DNA of 64,000 nt from Hungatella effluvii (GTDB lineage: Bacteria > Bacillota > Clostridia > Lachnospirales > Lachnospiraceae), in the NCBI RefSeq assembly GCF_003201875.1, contig NZ_QJKD01000008.1, forward strand, positions 226,282-290,281. The letters run 5' to 3'. How positions within the stretch are numbered: the stretch's first letter is position 1; the number at the start of each line of letters is the position of its first letter. The notes beneath the pieces were generated by a model, which saw nothing but the letters and a program-made list of their open reading frames with translations, searched no databases and had not been told where the DNA came from. Below are positions 43,025 to 51,410 of the stretch, one piece after another. The translations under genes and the position numbers were made by a program.

Positions 43025-43939
43025 TCAATCTATATCATAATTCCGCCATTTACTTCGATACTCCATGGGACTGCATCCGACGCGTTCCCGGAATACCTTT
43101 CCGAAATAACTGCTGCTTCCCAGTCCACAGGACTGACAGATCCTGGTGACGGAGTCGTTCCCTTCCGCCAGCATATGGCACGCTTTCTGTAAACGGTAAT
43201 CTGTCATATATTCCACTGGCGTCATCTTCAGGCAGTCATGAAACGTGCGGAAGCACTCCCTCTCGCTGATATAGGCGGCTGCCGCAACTTCCGCCACCGA
43301 AATCTTATCCGCGCAGTGTTCATGGATATACACCATCATCATCTTAATCTTTTCACTCGGCCTGCTGCCATGGGCGCCTTCACTGCAAAGTGGCTCTGCG
43401 ATCGCAAGCAGACGGCACCACAGCTCCGAGAGAAGCGTCCGCAGGCGGATCTCGTAGCCATACTCATCCTCCGAAAGTCCAAACGATTCCCGGAGAATCG
43501 CAAGGAACTCCGCGTGCTCCGGCCGATCCGGATAGAGCCCGATCATCTCGATACCGGGGGCTGTGATGAGCGGCCGCACGTATTTCTGGTCAATCCGGCT
43601 TCCTGTCTGCCCGCTCACCAGCAGCGGATCGAAAATATGAATCATGGAAACCGCTGTCTTCTCCCCCTCCTTTACCCGCGACATGTGGAGTACATTGGAG
43701 TTGACGAAGCCGGCGGAGCCCTGTGGGAAGATGATCTTCCCCTGGGGTGTATCATACTCCACCGCCCCCTCTTTCATATAAAACAGTTCGACTTCCTTAT
43801 GCCAATGCCACGGCGACTGCTTTCCCAGATGCTTCTCCAACTCCACATAGGAAGCGATATAAGGGAAATCCGGCGAAAAATCAGGAAGCTGCTCCTCATA
43901 GCTTCCCGGCTTTAATTCCACAGTATGGATAACTTTCAT
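43025..43939 (-). CDS. AraC regulator with N-terminal cupin domain
   Basis: A 304-residue regulator. An N-terminal AraC-binding cupin (SPWHWHKEVELFYMKEGAVEY, then IIFPQGSAGFVNSNVLH) precedes the C-terminal HTH pair (ADKISVAEVAAAAYISERECFRTF, VTRICQSCGLGSSSYFGKVF). It probably senses a sugar or sugar acid. AGGAGG lies 6 nt before the ATG. No co-directional target operon is attached; the remnant region at 44048 follows upstream. Confidence 0.9.
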   Translation of the reverse strand: MKVIHTVELKPGSYEEQLPDFSPDFPYIASYVELEKHLGKQSPWHWHKEVELFYMKEGAVEYDTPQGKIIFPQGSAGFVNSNVLHMSRVKEGEKTAVSMIHIFDPLLVSGQTGSRIDQKYVRPLITAPGIEMIGLYPDRPEHAEFLAILRESFGLSEDEYGYEIRLRTLLSELWCRLLAIAEPLCSEGAHGSRPSEKIKMMMVYIHEHCADKISVAEVAAAAYISERECFRTFHDCLKMTPVEYMTDYRLQKACHMLAEGNDSVTRICQSCGLGSSSYFGKVFRERVGCSPMEYRSKWRNYDID

Positions 43940-44047
43940 GGCGACCTCCTGTCTCTGGTCTTTATTATACCAGAACGAGAGGCCGCTGTAAAAAGAAACT
44001 GACCTTTCTCTTTAGCTGATATTTTATCTGGCCGTTCTGATGTTTCG

Positions 44048-44218
44048 TTATATTCCCTGCTCCTTCGCTTCCCTCTCCCGGTTCTTCAGCGCATCGATAT
44101 GCTCCCGCGCCTTCTGCATATTTCCGTACGGATCTCCTTTTACAGGGTCAAAATCCATATTATAACGGCCCCGGTGTACACCAGGCTTCTTATCTGCATC
44201 CTTTAACACGGCACTCAC
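44048..44218 (-). CDS. 56-residue hypothetical protein after a DUF512 remnant
   Basis: A short frame that begins at the GTG at 44218 behind a long AAGGAGGAGGA site, in GTGA overlap with the stop of the DUF512 remnant. It is highly charged and contains KPGVHRGRYNMDFDPVKGD and NMQKAREHIDALKNREREA, the latter a likely amphipathic helix. No domain is recognised. The overlap suggests it was once translationally coupled to the degraded gene. It could be a real small protein or decaying sequence. Confidence 0.4.
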   Translation of the reverse strand: MSAVLKDADKKPGVHRGRYNMDFDPVKGDPYGNMQKAREHIDALKNREREAKEQGI

Positions 44219-44413
44219 TCCTCCTCCTTCGTATACAGTTCGATGGGGAACAGTCCCTCTCTGTACTTGGTGATTCCGGCCGGAACGATGCTGACACTCC
44301 TTAAAAAGCGTCAGATACTGCGACAAATCCCGGATAGAACGTTCCAGCTCCGGTCCGTCATTGACATTCTTGCAGCCCCCGTCCGGCCTGCTGGAGCTCA
44401 AATCCAAATTCAA
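44215..44413 (-). pseudogene. Remnant of a DUF512-type radical SAM-associated gene
   Basis: Two frames carry consecutive parts of a DUF512 Fe-S oxidoreductase. The first part (about 44413-44296) reads CKNVNDGPELERSIRDLSQYL. The second (about 44294-44215) reads VSIVPAGITKYREGLFPIEL before TGA. A frameshift near 44295 joins them. The typical N-terminal radical/PDZ-like region is absent upstream, so only a C-terminal scrap remains. Confidence 0.65.
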
Positions 44414-44510
44414 TTATAACATTACAGCGTTCCATATTGCCACAGAATGTAAAAAACTTAAGTTTAATGTAATAACTCTGCCGGATCATCGGGAGGCGCT
44501 TCCTGTAATA

Positions 44511-44561
44511 AAAATGCCACACAGCTGCAAAGATATAAATTCTCTGCGGCTGTATGGCATT
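44511..44561. repeat. Inverted repeat in the 44.4-44.7 kb gap
   Basis: AATGCCACACAGC and GCTGTATGGCATT form an interrupted stem around a 24-nt A/T-rich loop. The 280-bp gap between the DUF512 remnant and the amidohydrolase shows nothing else I can name. It may terminate transcription of the operon ending at 44695. Confidence 0.45.
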
Positions 44562-44694
44562 AGTGCTGAATTCAACGGCATTTGCGCAATGCAGTACCAG
44601 GGCTTGTCTGAAAATTAATTTCCGTCATCGAGATAGAGAAGTACCCGACCGATATCCGGCGCCCCAAACGGTCTAGCTGTCTTTTACTCAACCG

Positions 44695-45627
44695 TTAAAG
44701 TGAAGACAACAGATGTTCCCCATTCGTCAAAAATATTTTTTCTTTTAATGGTTCACTCATTTTACCTGTATTTTCCAACGCCTCACTATTTTTCCTGACT
44801 GTCGCGGGAGCTGTATGGGGGAAATCGCTTCCGTATAGGATGTGATCTTCCGAAGCAGCATTCAAAAGCACATCCAGCTGTTTCGGTTCCGCGTAGCCTG
44901 CCACATCAAAATATACATGTCTTAGTGCCTGCTCCAAATCAGGTTTGTTGACTGTAAAATTCTTAAAAAACACATCCAATCGGTCTGACAAAAAAGGAAC
45001 AAATGCTCCCGCATGTGAAAAGATAAAACGAATATTAGGATATCTCACAAAAACATCGGTCAGACACATATTTACAAAAGTTCTCGTCGTATCGAAGAAA
45101 AATTCCATGGCTGGAATTGGAAAATCCGTACAGACATCTTCCGGAACATCTGATGGTTCTGTTGGATGGATATGTACAATGCTTCCTAAACTGTCCCATT
45201 TTTCCATGATCGGGTCAAGTATGGGGTTGCCAAGGTAAATCCCGTCAGAATGTGTGTTGACGGTAAAACCTTTCGCCCCCTCCTCCATCGACTTCTCTAT
45301 TTCTTCCAGTGAGCGTCTGATATCCGGCATCGGAAGCGCTGCTAAGTAACCCATTCTTTTTTCATAACCCTTTAACAATGAGCTAATCTCCTTATTATTT
45401 TCCCTTACAGCCTCTATGGTTTTTTCTGTATCACCACAGCAAAAATACGGGGAAGAAATCCCCAAAAGTGCGTATACGATCTGATTCTCCTCCATACAGT
45501 CCAACTGTTTTTGAATATCCCAATCCGGTGTTTTAAAATTCTCCGGTTTTGGTCCAAAATGATCCATTAAAAACCGTCTGTATTGGTCTGTCAGATAGTG
45601 AACATGAAAATCGATTTTCTTATACAT
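44695..45627 (-). CDS. ACMSD-type amidohydrolase (1)
   Basis: A 310-residue amidohydrolase-family TIM barrel. The metal motif HxH is in KIDFHVHYL near the N-terminus, a barrel histidine is in SIVHIHPTEP, FSHAG carries another, and the metal Asp is in LYGSDFPHT. Relatives of ACMSD decarboxylate or hydrolyse small carboxylic acids. It overlaps the next upstream amidohydrolase by 8 bp. A paralogue with the same blocks (TPDW, FFFxTTRTF, HVYFDVAG) lies at 57583. Substrate unknown. Confidence 0.85.
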   Translation of the reverse strand: MYKKIDFHVHYLTDQYRRFLMDHFGPKPENFKTPDWDIQKQLDCMEENQIVYALLGISSPYFCCGDTEKTIEAVRENNKEISSLLKGYEKRMGYLAALPMPDIRRSLEEIEKSMEEGAKGFTVNTHSDGIYLGNPILDPIMEKWDSLGSIVHIHPTEPSDVPEDVCTDFPIPAMEFFFDTTRTFVNMCLTDVFVRYPNIRFIFSHAGAFVPFLSDRLDVFFKNFTVNKPDLEQALRHVYFDVAGYAEPKQLDVLLNAASEDHILYGSDFPHTAPATVRKNSEALENTGKMSEPLKEKIFLTNGEHLLSSL

Positions 45628-46501
45628 TTCTCATTGTCTCCTTTAATATTTTTTTACAAGCGTTTTTTGCGCAGATTTTAGAGTATGCTTCTTTGGATAT
45701 TTTTCCTGTTTCCGCTTTTTTATCCAACCATCTTCCCAGTGGGAACTCCATAGATATATTGGCCATGTCCGTACCGAAAAAAAGACGGTCCTGGTATTTT
45801 TCCATAAAATCAAGTCCAAATTGGGGATCACGCATAATCGCATTTCCGCCGCTGTTTGCAGAGAGGTCACCGTGTAAATTCGGATAATGGTCCATCAGAT
45901 CGATCAGCCTTCCTCCCGCTTCCACGGGCCCTTCCGGGTATCCCTGCCGTTCTTTTTCATTTTCTGTCCGGTTTTTGCTGATTTCATACCAAAAGGGCTG
46001 GGAATGACCAATCATCATTAACCGGGGGAATTTCTTCAGCGCCTCCTCTAACAGAAAGAGACCAGGCTCATCGATGATGCCATACTGATTTTCCGGTTCC
46101 GGGCTGATGTGAAACAGGATTGGCAGTTCCAAATCCTCACAGGCTCCCATAATCTCCTCCATATATGGATGCGTGAGCGGAAGATGTGTTACCCACTCCC
46201 CCAGACCTTTTGCCCCCTGTTCCTTCATTCTTTTTAAGTAAGAATAAGGTTCCTTCACGCCTGTTGGAATGTTGCAGAACCAACTGTATGTTTCGGGAAA
46301 CCGCCTCGCTATCTCAGCAGCTGCATGGTTGGAGATCATCGCGTCATCCTGAATCTCCAGTGACATGATTACCGCATGTACAATTCCAAGCTGTGACAAG
46401 TGTTCTTTCATGGCCGCACAGCCGCTGAATTTCACATGATTATAGATTCTGGCACAATCCTCCAAAGCTACATGCAGATGGATATCTATTTTCTTCATCA
46501 T
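45620..46501 (-). CDS. Amidohydrolase-family protein (2)
   Basis: A 293-residue metal-dependent hydrolase with KKIDIHLHV at the N-terminus, LFHISPEP, MIGHSQPFW and the metal Asp in FFGTDMANIS. It belongs to the same superfamily as the neighbour at 44695 but is only distantly similar. AGGAGG lies 5 nt before ATG 46501, and the start overlaps the NagA stop. It is the fourth gene of the GPH-mutarotase-nagA operon. Confidence 0.82.
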   Translation of the reverse strand: MMKKIDIHLHVALEDCARIYNHVKFSGCAAMKEHLSQLGIVHAVIMSLEIQDDAMISNHAAAEIARRFPETYSWFCNIPTGVKEPYSYLKRMKEQGAKGLGEWVTHLPLTHPYMEEIMGACEDLELPILFHISPEPENQYGIIDEPGLFLLEEALKKFPRLMMIGHSQPFWYEISKNRTENEKERQGYPEGPVEAGGRLIDLMDHYPNLHGDLSANSGGNAIMRDPQFGLDFMEKYQDRLFFGTDMANISMEFPLGRWLDKKAETGKISKEAYSKICAKNACKKILKETMRNV

Positions 46502-47571
46502 CCATTCCTCCTGACTTCTTCCCCTGCAAGATAAACCGCCTTTACATGAATATCATTGTCAAAAATAATGAGATCTGCATCTGCTCCAACGGCTATTTCG
46601 CCCTTTTTTCCCTGAAGTCCCAGATACCTTGCAGGATTCTTCGAGGCCATTCGGACTGCGGCCCATAACGGAATCCCCGTTTTCACAGCACAGGTGCGAA
46701 CCAAGGTGTCCGCGCAGGCAATACTTCCCGCAAAACAGCTTCTGTCCGGCATTTTGGCCACACCATCTTCAATGATGATCTTCATGCCCATCATCTCCTG
46801 CTCTCCCGCAGCATCCGTTCCAGCAAAGGGTCCCGAATCCGAGACCAGCAGGATCCGGTCGTAGCCTTTACATTTTACTGCCAGTCGGATCAGCTCAGGC
46901 GGCAGATGACAGCCATCACAGATCAGTTCCACATCCAGATCATCACACAATAGTCCGGCTTCCACAAGTCCGCCGTGACGGAACCCATTTGTTCTCGTTA
47001 CTGTGGACATGGTAGTAAATAAATGAACCACACAGGAATAACCGTTATTTTGGGCCTCCATGGCTGTATCGTAGTCTGCCATACTGTGTCCCATGCAGAC
47101 CCTCACCCCTCGCTCCTTTAAAAAGCGGCCAAACTCCATGGCACCCGGAAGTTCCGGTGCAGCCATCCAGCGGATCACACTGCCCTGTGCAGCCTCCCAC
47201 AGCGTCCTCCACTGCGTCTCTTCCATTACCCTTTTTTTCAGTTTCATCCCTGATCCGGCTCCCTGGGCAGCCTGCTCTGATGATGTGTAAGGACCTTCCA
47301 TAAACAATCCAGGTACGAACGGAAGCCCCCGCTCCTTTGAAAGCCGCCTCCACAGCCCTGCCATAGCAGATATTTCTTCTGCCGAACGGCCCAGGGCAGT
47401 TGGTAAAATAGTGGTGGTTCCGTGAGACAGATGCGCTTTGAGAGCCGTTTGAAACTGACTGTAATCCGGCTCCAGAAAGCTTCCCCCGCCGCCTCCATGT
47501 GTATGGACATCAATCAATCCCGGAGATACATAATCTCCTTCACAGTTGATGATCTCATCCGCTTGCGGCAT
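46498..47571 (-). CDS. nagA: N-acetylglucosamine-6-phosphate deacetylase-like
   Basis: At least 357 residues of NagA. The metal motif is in PGLIDVHTHGGGG; metal-ligand Glu in LFMEGPYTS, His in CMGHSMADY and VVHLFTTMS, and catalytic Asp in LVSDSG. It removes acetate from GlcNAc 6-phosphate or a related amino sugar. The same frame, with convincing NagA N-terminal sequence (CNLVLADRILENGWLLEEDG), continues another 41 codons upstream to an ATA at 47694 placed 8 nt after AAGGAGG. There is no ATG, GTG or TTG in that stretch. The coordinates give the first conventional start (ATG 47571), which removes the first beta strands of the fold. Confidence 0.85.
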   Translation of the reverse strand: MPQADEIINCEGDYVSPGLIDVHTHGGGGGSFLEPDYSQFQTALKAHLSHGTTTILPTALGRSAEEISAMAGLWRRLSKERGLPFVPGLFMEGPYTSSEQAAQGAGSGMKLKKRVMEETQWRTLWEAAQGSVIRWMAAPELPGAMEFGRFLKERGVRVCMGHSMADYDTAMEAQNNGYSCVVHLFTTMSTVTRTNGFRHGGLVEAGLLCDDLDVELICDGCHLPPELIRLAVKCKGYDRILLVSDSGPFAGTDAAGEQEMMGMKIIIEDGVAKMPDRSCFAGSIACADTLVRTCAVKTGIPLWAAVRMASKNPARYLGLQGKKGEIAVGADADLIIFDNDIHVKAVYLAGEEVRRNG

Positions 47572-47690
47572 CGAAATTTGTTCTGCACAACCACCTCCAA
47601 AACATTTTATAATGCCGTCTTCTTCTAAAAGCCACCCGTTCTCTAATATCCGATCCGCAAGAACCAGATTACATGATTGAAATAATCGTT

Positions 47691-48611
47691 TTATAGCCCT
47701 CTCCTCCTTTTTTTCTCATGATTTTCCGATGCAGAATCTAAAATATGCAGTCCAATACAGGCAGTTGTCTTCTGCCCCGGCTCAAGGCTGGTTAATGTCT
47801 CGGGTGCCGTATGAAACGCATCTGCCGGTGCCGACCATGGTTCCATACAAACAAAATGATTCTCAGGTCGGGACCAGAGCAGATGGTAGGGAAATTCCGG
47901 ACTAAAGGACACCTCCAGACGGTGTCCGCTGCCACGGTCCCACAACGAAACCCGCTGGGACGCGTTAAAAAACATTGCCCCATACTCGGATGATCCGTCT
48001 ATCTCAAAAGCAAATCGTCCCGGTGCCGGAATACGCAGCTTTTTGGATGGAATCCATAACTCATCCGCTGAAATTTGAAATTCCACCGATTTTAATTCCG
48101 ATATGCAAAAATATGGATGAAAACCAAAAGAAAAACGCATGGTCACCTCTGATTGATTGTGATAAGTCTGGAACACATACAGAGAGTTTCCCACCAGTTT
48201 GTATTCCAAGTCAACACAAAATTCATAAGGATATAGCTTTTTGGTTCGTTCATCTGAACAGAATCTCAGCTTTGCATAAGAATTCTCCTCTGATTCTCCT
48301 GCGCTCATGACTTCCCACACAGCATATTGGGCCAGTCCATGAATCCCCATATGGCGAATCTCACCACTTTCAAAGTAAGAATCCTCTTTTAGTCTTCCAC
48401 AAATAGGAAATAATATAGGCATTCCGCATTTTGGCCGTTCTTCTGATAAAAGATTGGCCACATCAGAATAAAGATACTCCTGCCCCTGCATATTCAAACT
48501 GACCAGCATGCCTCCGCATGCAGGAAGGATAACGGCTGTTAAACCGTTATCCTCATTTTCCAGCACCAGCTTCTGCTGCGCCGGTACATGATATTCTTTC
48601 GCTTTGTACAT
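47691..48611 (-). CDS. Aldose 1-epimerase family (mutarotase)
   Basis: A 306-residue galactose-mutarotase-like beta-sandwich protein. Family residues appear in SFGFHPYF (His), ICGRL, and the acidic FVCMEPWS near the C-terminus (Glu). It interconverts alpha and beta anomers of an aldose. It follows the GPH transporter by 8 bp and precedes nagA; its 3' end contains the nagA ribosome binding site. It is annotated widely as galactose mutarotase; amino sugars or glucose are equally possible. Confidence 0.88.
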   Translation of the reverse strand: MYKAKEYHVPAQQKLVLENEDNGLTAVILPACGGMLVSLNMQGQEYLYSDVANLLSEERPKCGMPILFPICGRLKEDSYFESGEIRHMGIHGLAQYAVWEVMSAGESEENSYAKLRFCSDERTKKLYPYEFCVDLEYKLVGNSLYVFQTYHNQSEVTMRFSFGFHPYFCISELKSVEFQISADELWIPSKKLRIPAPGRFAFEIDGSSEYGAMFFNASQRVSLWDRGSGHRLEVSFSPEFPYHLLWSRPENHFVCMEPWSAPADAFHTAPETLTSLEPGQKTTACIGLHILDSASENHEKKRRRGL

Positions 48612-48619
48612 TGGAACAG

Positions 48620-50041
48620 TTATCCTCTTTTTCTTTCCGCTATGGTATGCTGCACTTCTTCCATTTTCTCCTTCGTAAGATCATAAAACCGCATGGCTAT
48701 CAATGTCGCGATATGACCTAATATCGGTACAATACAAAAACAAATCAGGATCACATTATTAAATACAGCATTGACCGGCTCGTTTGGTGTGATCGTTACA
48801 GCTCCCACACCGGCATAAGCCAGCGCAAATCCTACAATCAGCGTAGACAGCGAGGACAGCAGCTTGTCAATAAACGAAAAAATAGTTGCCACCATCCCCG
48901 GAACATACCGTCCTGAGCGGTAAGTCTCGTAATCGCTGCAGTCAGCAATGAGCGGGGTCAGCGTGGACATGGAAACATAAGTTACACATTTCTGCAGCAT
49001 GTATAATCCCAGGAAAATAAACGGTACCTCCGGATTCGGTTTCAAAATAAACATCAGTGTCAGCAAAATTAAGGAAATCCAGGTCGTTGTTAAAAAACAC
49101 CGTTTCAGCCCAACCTTTCTTGCCAGCACTACTCCCAAAAAAGAAAAGATAATCGATGGTACCAGTACCATCATCGAAAATTTTCCCTGCATGGAAGAAT
49201 TTAACAGGATATTGGCAAATATGTAGGTCAGTGTTCCTCCCATCAGCATGGAGCCAAGCTTGTCAGTAGCTGCGGAAACAATCAGCATCTGCAAAGGACG
49301 GTTGTGTGCAGTGATGTCTAAATATGCTGATACTTTTACCTTTTCAGCATTTCCACGACTCGTAAAATTCTCAGACCGATCCTTCTCCCAGATTCCGGCA
49401 ATTGCCAAAATAGTCAGAAACACAGACAACAGTACAATAATGAGGGACGCCGTCTTCCATAACTCCGGATTCACCATTCCTTTATTGGGGGCATATTCGC
49501 CAACCGAATAAATTTTGGCCAGATACGTGGTAATCAGAAATGGAATAATAGCCGATATGATCTGGCAGCCAAATCCGTCAAAAAATGTGAAGATTGGCCT
49601 CTGTTTCGGATCATTGGTCAGTATCGTCTGGGCACCCTTTGTACAGATCGTCTGAAAGGTGTAACCAATAATATACAGAAAATACATGACCGTTGTATAA
49701 ATATATTTCCCGGTAAGCGATAAGGTGACGGGTGTTCGGAATAAAGCAAGCAGACAGAGTCCAATGATGATGTTTCCACCCAGCATAAACGGGCGGAATT
49801 TTCCGAATCTTCCATCCGTCCGGTCAATCCAAAAACCTACGATGGGATCCGTTATCCCGTCAAATATTCTGGTGCAGGTGGCAATCATTCCAACAATGAC
49901 CGCTGCCAGTCCCAACACATTCTGAGTGTAGTAAGCGTAATAAGCCATTAAAAAATTTGCACAGTTGGTGGCCACGTTGTTCATAGAAAAACATCCGATC
50001 TGCCACAGTTTTGCCTTGTCGTAATTCATCTGGTTATCCAT
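48620..50041 (-). CDS. GPH-family sugar:cation symporter
   Basis: A 473-residue membrane protein with 12 predicted helices of the glycoside-pentoside-hexuronide family (MelB/XynB-like). Family-typical parts are WQIGCFSMNNVATNCANFL, GITDPIVGFWIDRTDGRFGKFRPFML (the conserved loop 2-3 motif) and RSGRYVPGMVATIF. It imports a glycoside or amino sugar with Na+ or H+. It is the first gene of the operon running to 44695, divergent from an AraC regulator at 50161. Confidence 0.9.
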   Translation of the reverse strand: MDNQMNYDKAKLWQIGCFSMNNVATNCANFLMAYYAYYTQNVLGLAAVIVGMIATCTRIFDGITDPIVGFWIDRTDGRFGKFRPFMLGGNIIIGLCLLALFRTPVTLSLTGKYIYTTVMYFLYIIGYTFQTICTKGAQTILTNDPKQRPIFTFFDGFGCQIISAIIPFLITTYLAKIYSVGEYAPNKGMVNPELWKTASLIIVLLSVFLTILAIAGIWEKDRSENFTSRGNAEKVKVSAYLDITAHNRPLQMLIVSAATDKLGSMLMGGTLTYIFANILLNSSMQGKFSMMVLVPSIIFSFLGVVLARKVGLKRCFLTTTWISLILLTLMFILKPNPEVPFIFLGLYMLQKCVTYVSMSTLTPLIADCSDYETYRSGRYVPGMVATIFSFIDKLLSSLSTLIVGFALAYAGVGAVTITPNEPVNAVFNNVILICFCIVPILGHIATLIAMRFYDLTKEKMEEVQHTIAERKRG

Positions 50042-50160
50042 AGTATCCCCCTGAATATTTTTATTTCAGAACGCGTTCCTGATAATTTGATTATAACAGG
50101 GACAATTATTTGAAGTTAGGATAATCTTATGATATACTGGTACTATCTTTAGGAGGTGAC

Positions 50161-51363
50161 ATGATGGCTGACTACACCGCATTTGATATGATTACCGATA
50201 TGATTGGAAAAGCAACCGGAGTTCCCGTCTCATTCATTCCCAATACGAGAGAAAATCTAAGCAGCTATGATTCCCTTCTGTCAGCCGGCCTGTCCCAGGT
50301 GAATTCCTGCAACTTTGAAGAGGAGAAGCTCTATTGTATTGAAGATTTACTGCATGTTCACACCCTGATCCTACGAAGAAAACTACCGGATGATTTACTC
50401 ATGATTATCGGATCTTTCCTGACGGCTGAACCGGGGGATGAGGAGATTATCCGCGTAATGTCTGCAAACGCAATGCATCCTTCCACGAAACCGGCTCTCA
50501 TTGACTATTATCGTTCGCTTCCCCTTGCTAAACTGTCTTATGTACGGTATTTTGCCGGCATCGCAGGACGCTTTCTGTATGGAAGGACTGTGAAGTTTGA
50601 TATGATCAATCTGTCCCTTTCCCCGCTCTCCTCCGGCTCCATTACACCGTTTCAGGAAAATCCCGGGGCACAGCTGACATTCTTCAAAGAAGTAGAGAAG
50701 CTTTTTGATCTGGAAAAAAAGATGATGTGGGAAATCGAGCACGGCAATCGCAAGGAGGCGCTTCAGACCTATGAAGAACTGTATCTTTATGTAAAAAAAC
50801 GTCTTCATCGGGAAAAGCAGCTTCAGACAGCCCGGTGCCACAGCCATTCGCTGAATGTACTGTGCCGAAAGTCCGCCCAATATAGCGGCGTACATGTTTC
50901 CCTTTTGCATGAGGCTTCCGAGCATCATACAATCAGAATTGAGCAGGCCATGTCTCCGGGAGAACTCCATGACGGCGACATCCGTATGCTGGGAGAGTAC
51001 CTGACACTGGTCCAGAATCTTTCCATGAAGGAATATAGTAAGTCCATCCGCCAGGTCACCGCCTTCATCCTCACAAACCTTGGAGCCGAAATTAATCTGG
51101 GAACTCTGGCTGAATTATGCAGTCTTTCCCCGACGTATTTAGCCGCTCTTTTCAAAAAAGAGACTGGAATGACGGTCGGTCAGTTCATCACTATCAGACG
51201 CATCCAGCTGGCCTCGGATCTTTTGATTCAGTCCGGTATGCAGATTCAGGAAATCGCTCTCTATCTGGGATTCCAGGATACCAGTTATTTTTCACGGGTA
51301 TTCAGGAAAGAAACCGGCATGACGCCTCAGGCTTTTCGGAGAAAGCATAAAATAATCCGGTAG
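50161..51363 (+). CDS. AraC-family regulator of the divergent sugar operon
   Basis: A 400-residue regulator. The last 100 residues form the AraC DNA-binding domain (INLGTLAELCSLSPTYLAALFKKE, IQEIALYLGFQDTSYFSRVFRKE). The N-terminal 290 residues have no domain I recognise; they resemble the long sensory N-termini of two-component-like AraC proteins, without a receiver domain. AGGAGG lies 4 nt before ATG 50161 and 7 nt before ATG 50164. It faces the GPH transporter gene and most likely controls it. Confidence 0.85.
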   Translation: MMADYTAFDMITDMIGKATGVPVSFIPNTRENLSSYDSLLSAGLSQVNSCNFEEEKLYCIEDLLHVHTLILRRKLPDDLLMIIGSFLTAEPGDEEIIRVMSANAMHPSTKPALIDYYRSLPLAKLSYVRYFAGIAGRFLYGRTVKFDMINLSLSPLSSGSITPFQENPGAQLTFFKEVEKLFDLEKKMMWEIEHGNRKEALQTYEELYLYVKKRLHREKQLQTARCHSHSLNVLCRKSAQYSGVHVSLLHEASEHHTIRIEQAMSPGELHDGDIRMLGEYLTLVQNLSMKEYSKSIRQVTAFILTNLGAEINLGTLAELCSLSPTYLAALFKKETGMTVGQFITIRRIQLASDLLIQSGMQIQEIALYLGFQDTSYFSRVFRKETGMTPQAFRRKHKIIR

Positions 51364-51410
51364 GACCAGCCTGCCGGATTATTTTAGCGTCTTCCTTATA
51401 ACTGCGCACT

